Shown here in pieces: positions 4,247 through 7,688 of a stretch of 7,688 nt of DNA; the stretch's first letter is position 1, and the number at the start of each line of letters is the position of its first letter. The stretch spans positions 1 to 7,688 of the forward strand of contig CAZNCQ010000328.1 of assembly GCA_964571275.1 (NCBI GenBank), read 5' to 3'. The notes beneath the pieces are model-generated. The model ran no database searches, had not been told where the DNA came from, and saw only the letters and a program-made list of their open reading frames with translations. Origin of the DNA: DASRQZ01 sp964571275 (GTDB taxonomy: Bacteria; Myxococcota_A; Polyangia; Fen-1088). A program made the position numbers and the translations under genes.

Positions 4247-6946
4247 GTGAAAACAGCAAAATTCGATAGACCGGCGCGGGCGCTTCGGAACACCTTGACG
4301 CGGGCGAGCGCCGGCCTTTGGGCATCGTCGGTCCTGTCAATCGTGTGGTGCTTGATCGGTTGTTCCCCGACACGCGGCGAGGCGACAGCGAAGACATCCC
4401 AAGCACTGACGCAATCTGGAGGTCCCGATGCATCTCCCGGTCGCGCGGAATCCTCTCCAGGCGACGACGCGGACCACGCGGTCGAGCTGACGGTTCAAAC
4501 CGCCGGGCGGTCCCAGGATCTGATCATCTCGGAGATCGGGTCGATCGCCCGGATCGAGGGTGACACGAGCACGGGCGCCAGTGCGCTGAAGGCGATTGTC
4601 GACTATCGATCGGGCCAGGTTCTGATCGAAAACACCACGAATCAAACCTATGGCGCGACCACGCTCGCCGAATACGTGAGCCAACAGCAGCCCACCGTGT
4701 CGAGCGAGGGCACGATTGAGCCCGTGCCGAAGCAAACGGTGCGACGGACCGATCTCGAGACGAAGATCGCGGGGCTCGCCGCGCGCGCCTATCTGGCCAC
4801 CAACAAAGGCGTAACGACGCGAGTCTGGTACTCAGAGGATTTGCCGCTGCCACCGCCCAGCATCAGGCGGCAGCTGACGGCGATCGGCCCCGTTGCCGCC
4901 GAGGCCGCCCCCGGTTGCGATGCCGGCCCGCGCCCACCCTCCGACGACGACGACGACGACGATCACCGTGACGACTCCGGCCGCAGCGCGAGAGGACACG
5001 ATTCTCCCGTGACGGCAGAAGAGCTCGCGGGACGAACCGTTCTGCGGACCGAATCGCAAGACGCTACCGGGCGGTGGACCATCATGAGTGACACGCTCGC
5101 TGCGAAGCGGACGCATCTCACGCCGCAGGATCTCGCCGTTCCTTCGGGCTTCGCGCCCACGCCGCTTCCGTCCGTCCCACCCACGATCAACCAAGCGTTC
5201 AACGACCCCATCGCCTGCTCGGCATCCGGAGACCCGTCCACGAATTTGAGCTACAACGGCGGGGACACGCTCCATAACATCCAGGTTTACGTCAACTACT
5301 TCGGATCGGGGTTCGCGGCGGCGCTGCTCGCCGACCCGACGGGATTCGACAGCGTATTCACCAGCGGTATCTCGCTACCGTTCAGCGCGCCGTACCTGAA
5401 CGGTTTGCAGCAGTACGGGGTCCAATCCGGCCAAGTGAAGCCGTCTCGTTTCTTCCCGGCGCCACCGCCAGGGTCGTTCAGCGACCCAGTATCCGACGTG
5501 GCGACGGTGATGGGCCTCGAGACGTCCCAGGCGGTCCCGAGCTTGTGGTGGAGGACGGACAAATATGCGCCGATGGTCTTTCTCGTCTTCGACGACAGCG
5601 TATCGCCTTCGTCGAGCGGTGCCGGCTACCATTTGGCCGCGCCGTCGACTCCCTGGATCTACCTCCCCTTCCCGCTCAACCTCGCCGCCTATCCCCTCAT
5701 CCCCTATGCCGCCGTCGTGATCTCTCGAGCCGCGCTGTCGGTGACGGCGTCCGCGCTCGGCCAGCGAGACCAGGAGAGCTGCGGCGGCAGCTCGTGCGCG
5801 GCGATCCAGGCGCTCGACGATGGGACCGAGGCGCTTTCGCATGAGCTGGTCGAGGCGATCACCGATCCATTTCCCTTCTCGGGCTGGGCCAATCTCGGCC
5901 TCGTCCCGGCGTGGTTCGACGGCGAGATCGCCGACATCTGCGATTCGGCGTGCCAGGACGGCTCCAACTCGTTTCGTGTCGCTCGCCTCGGCAACACGGT
6001 CCTCTCCACGTACTGGTCCAACTCAGTCGGGGCGTGCGTGCCCGCGTGGCCTCGACTGGCCATCACCGTTCCCGGTTCCGGGAGTCTGTACTCCCTGGAC
6101 AACGCCAGTGCCGGAATCTTCGTCGAGGCCAGCGTATCGAATCCAATTGATCAGGGCGATCGCCTGGGCGCCGCCGTGCAATGGAGCGTCGACGGAGTCC
6201 TCCAAGGGTTCGGCACCGGAAGCGCGACGGGCACGGACGTGAGCAACACGCTTGTCATTTTCGGCGCCGGGCAGCACACCATCACCGCCAGCTACTACTC
6301 GGCGAGCGACTCGATCACGATCAATGTGCGCGACCAAGGTCCCGTGCTGGTGATTGATTCGCCCGCCGATGGGACAACGGTGCCGGTCGGGACGACAATC
6401 ACGCTCACAGGCCACGGCACCAGTGTGGACAACCCCGATGGCATCCCAGGCGATGAATTGCTGTGGGTCGAAAACAACGCTCACCTGGGATCTGGAAGCT
6501 CGCTTTCGACGACCCTCGATCGAGCGGGTGACGTGACGATCCTTCTCGAGTCCGAGGATCGAGCGGGGCTTTCGGGCGAGGCATCGATCACGCTCCACGT
6601 CGTCGAACCGTCAGGAGGGCCCACCGTGAGAATCACGAGCCCCGCCAACGGCTTCGCGCCCGAATGGTCGATCACTTTCGCTTGCAACGACGACCCGTTC
6701 ACATGTCCGGTCACCGTCACCTTCGCGGCGATCGCCATGAACCCCGACGGCACGCCGATCAGCCCGAGCCAGATCCAGTGGAGTGATGCGCAAGACGGCG
6801 CGCTCGGGACCGGGGCTTCGCTCACGCACACGTTCAACGTTCCGGCGTGCGTGAGCTCGTCGGCGTCCATGACGGCGTCGGTACCCGGCCCGAACGGGCT
6901 ATCCACCGACTCGGTGGTCATCTCCTTCGTATCGCACGGTTGCTGA
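4247..6946 (+). CDS. EXORDIUM/phosphate-induced-protein-1-like lipoprotein with three Ig-like domains
   Basis: An 899-residue exported lipoprotein. The signal peptide has a basic n-region, a hydrophobic stretch at about 24-38 and a clear lipobox, LIGC, with Cys39. The start is uncertain: GTG 4247 has only a GAGG 1 base away, and an in-frame TTG at 4295 would give a shorter, more normal signal peptide. Residues 75-200 are an unassigned domain, followed by a Pro- and Asp-rich linker (about 200-250, seven consecutive Asp at 233-239). Residues ~325-600 resemble the EXORDIUM/PHI-1 family: LSYNGGDTLHNIQVYVNYFG near the start, then SHELVEAITDP (531-541) and GEIADIC (559-565). His532, Glu533, Glu536, Asp540, Glu560 and Asp563 are candidate metal ligands, but the classic HExxH motif is absent. 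Three Ig-like domains follow (~603-694, 699-786, 792-895). Family assignment is from motif memory; enzyme activity is unproven. It is divergent from the protease. Confidence 0.8.
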   Translation: MKTAKFDRPARALRNTLTRASAGLWASSVLSIVWCLIGCSPTRGEATAKTSQALTQSGGPDASPGRAESSPGDDADHAVELTVQTAGRSQDLIISEIGSIARIEGDTSTGASALKAIVDYRSGQVLIENTTNQTYGATTLAEYVSQQQPTVSSEGTIEPVPKQTVRRTDLETKIAGLAARAYLATNKGVTTRVWYSEDLPLPPPSIRRQLTAIGPVAAEAAPGCDAGPRPPSDDDDDDDHRDDSGRSARGHDSPVTAEELAGRTVLRTESQDATGRWTIMSDTLAAKRTHLTPQDLAVPSGFAPTPLPSVPPTINQAFNDPIACSASGDPSTNLSYNGGDTLHNIQVYVNYFGSGFAAALLADPTGFDSVFTSGISLPFSAPYLNGLQQYGVQSGQVKPSRFFPAPPPGSFSDPVSDVATVMGLETSQAVPSLWWRTDKYAPMVFLVFDDSVSPSSSGAGYHLAAPSTPWIYLPFPLNLAAYPLIPYAAVVISRAALSVTASALGQRDQESCGGSSCAAIQALDDGTEALSHELVEAITDPFPFSGWANLGLVPAWFDGEIADICDSACQDGSNSFRVARLGNTVLSTYWSNSVGACVPAWPRLAITVPGSGSLYSLDNASAGIFVEASVSNPIDQGDRLGAAVQWSVDGVLQGFGTGSATGTDVSNTLVIFGAGQHTITASYYSASDSITINVRDQGPVLVIDSPADGTTVPVGTTITLTGHGTSVDNPDGIPGDELLWVENNAHLGSGSSLSTTLDRAGDVTILLESEDRAGLSGEASITLHVVEPSGGPTVRITSPANGFAPEWSITFACNDDPFTCPVTVTFAAIAMNPDGTPISPSQIQWSDAQDGALGTGASLTHTFNVPACVSSSASMTASVPGPNGLSTDSVVISFVSHGC
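4943..4960 (+). repeat. Six GAC triplets coding poly-Asp
   Basis: Perfect (GAC)6 followed by GAT, coding seven Asp and then His in the linker ahead of the EXORDIUM-like domain. As a triplet repeat it can gain or lose Asp residues without a frameshift. It could bind calcium or act as a flexible acidic spacer. Confidence 0.85.
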
Positions 6947-6973
6947 AAATGGCCCGAACGCCGTCACACGGGA

Positions 6974-6992
6974 CCCTCGAGATGACTCGGGG
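6974..6992 (+). terminator. Weak hairpin after the EXORDIUM-like gene
   Basis: CCC and CGAG (6974-6981, with one bulged T at 6977) pair with CTCG and GGG (6986-6992) around an ATGA loop, 27 bases after the stop codon. No T tract follows, so an intrinsic terminator is only a possibility; the position between convergent genes is the main argument. The rest of 6947-7120 shows nothing else I can support. Confidence 0.25.
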
Positions 6993-7120
6993 ATGAGGTC
7001 GCCGTTCGCATGGTAGTCGTGCGCGACCGCGTACGGCGCCCAAGGACCTGCGCCCTCGCGAGCTCGTATGCAACTGCGGCCGGCAGATACCGTCGCTACC
7101 CGTCCGCACGCTCGACGAAG

Positions 7121-7645
7121 TCATAGGCACGACTGCACCGTGTCGTTCTCGGTCATCGGCTGGCACACGATCGGTCCGAGGAAGGCGCAGAGCTGGAACG
7201 TCGCATTGATGGGAGCGCCACACGCGGCGGCGTTGGCGCTGGTGACACAGAGATTATTCTGCACCTTGCAACCGGTCCCGGCGCAGCCGGCGGAGGGGAC
7301 GCAAGCTCCGTTGACGATCGCGCATGTCAGCGCCGAGCAGGTCTGGGCCGGGTAGTGCAGCGTGCTCTGGTTGTCGCAGTTGTAGTCGTAGCTGCCGCAC
7401 GCGTCGGGCGACGAAAAAAATTGCGTCTGGCCGGGGAATGCCTGCGAGTCCATGTCGCAACAGTCGCCTGTGTTGGAGATGTAGGAGCCCATGGTCTTGT
7501 CGCCGTTGGGCAAGACCTGGCATGTACCCGGCGCCGGCTGGCTGCAGGAGAAGACCGGCGCGCTGTTGGCGCCGAAGCCGTCGGAGTCGCAGTCGAGGTA
7601 CCAGGCGAGGCATTGCTGTCCCGTCGAGCAGATCGCGGCGGCCAC
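7121..7645 (-). CDS. Cysteine-rich protein with MopE-type metal-binding motif, possibly truncated
   Basis: GTG to TGA, 174 residues with 19 cysteines (about 11%). Residues 15-25 (WYLDCDSDGFG), 61-73 (DCCDMDSQAFPGQ) and 81-91 (DACGSYDYNCD) follow the order of the putative metal-binding motif named after MopE: D.DGDG.G, then DC.D with PG, then DN.CD. The remainder (92-174) is a second cysteine-rich part with C...C spacing like small disulfide-bonded domains. So many cysteines imply an exported protein, yet there is no signal peptide. In-frame stops lie 6 and 8 codons before the GTG (7661-7663 and 7667-7669), and no good ribosome-binding site is seen. In myxobacteria such segments usually form the end of longer surface proteins, so this may be the 3' end of a broken gene whose start lies to the right of the window. 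It converges on the EXORDIUM-like gene. Confidence 0.65.
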   Translation of the reverse strand: MAAAICSTGQQCLAWYLDCDSDGFGANSAPVFSCSQPAPGTCQVLPNGDKTMGSYISNTGDCCDMDSQAFPGQTQFFSSPDACGSYDYNCDNQSTLHYPAQTCSALTCAIVNGACVPSAGCAGTGCKVQNNLCVTSANAAACGAPINATFQLCAFLGPIVCQPMTENDTVQSCL

Positions 7646-7688
7646 AAAGGCCGCCTGAACCTAATCTCAAAGCGACGACAGGGGAACA

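Noticed and set aside
5620..5760. Hydrophobic stretch in the EXORDIUM-like protein considered as a membrane segment
   Set aside because: It is broken by several prolines and falls within the conserved domain (residues ~468-500), so it is more likely core beta structure.
7035..7054. GGCGC/GCGCC inverted repeat between the convergent genes
   Set aside because: Five pairs with a ten-base loop and no T tract; expected by chance at this GC content.

Overview
This is a GC-rich window (strong G/C preference at third codon positions) that looks like a myxobacterium (Myxococcota, perhaps the Polyangia/Sorangium side). The pointers are large secreted lipoproteins with Ig-like and carbohydrate-binding-like modules, a sedolisin-type protease, and a very cysteine-rich protein with a MopE-type metal-binding motif of a kind common in that phylum. 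The taxonomy is inferred from gene content; there is no rRNA or other marker gene here.

Layout, left to right. Positions 1-136 (-) are the first 45 codons of a gene that runs off the left edge. A short divergent region (137-226) carries a plausible sigma70-type promoter for a small 81-codon gene at 227-472 (+), which would be almost leaderless. Positions 520-624 (+) end in a peptide resembling the C-terminus of a response-regulator receiver domain and look like gene debris. Positions 630-3836 (-) encode a 1068-residue lipoprotein: FnIII domain, two carbohydrate-binding-like repeats, pro-kumamolisin prodomain, sedolisin (S53) catalytic domain with all catalytic residues, and a beta-rich tail. 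The 410-base gap at 3837-4246 separates two divergent large genes. It holds a hairpin covering the protease ribosome-binding site and a PEGA-like fragment. Positions 4247-6946 (+) encode an 899-residue lipoprotein with a domain like the EXORDIUM/phosphate-induced-protein-1 family and three Ig-like domains. After 174 bases without a supported gene, 7121-7645 (-) encodes a 174-residue cysteine-rich protein that lacks a visible signal peptide and may be a truncated relic.

How the genes may work together: the two large divergent genes both encode proteins predicted to be exported and lipidated, one a protease and one a possible metal-dependent surface enzyme or binding protein. A role in extracellular protein breakdown or predation fits but is inference. 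The points most worth following are the protease architecture (binding modules before the propeptide, so maturation should release the enzyme from its anchor), the hairpin over its ribosome-binding site, and a shared Ala-Leu-Thr tripeptide 14-16 residues after the lipidated cysteine in both proteins. No tRNA, rRNA, insertion sequence, CRISPR array or phage gene was seen.
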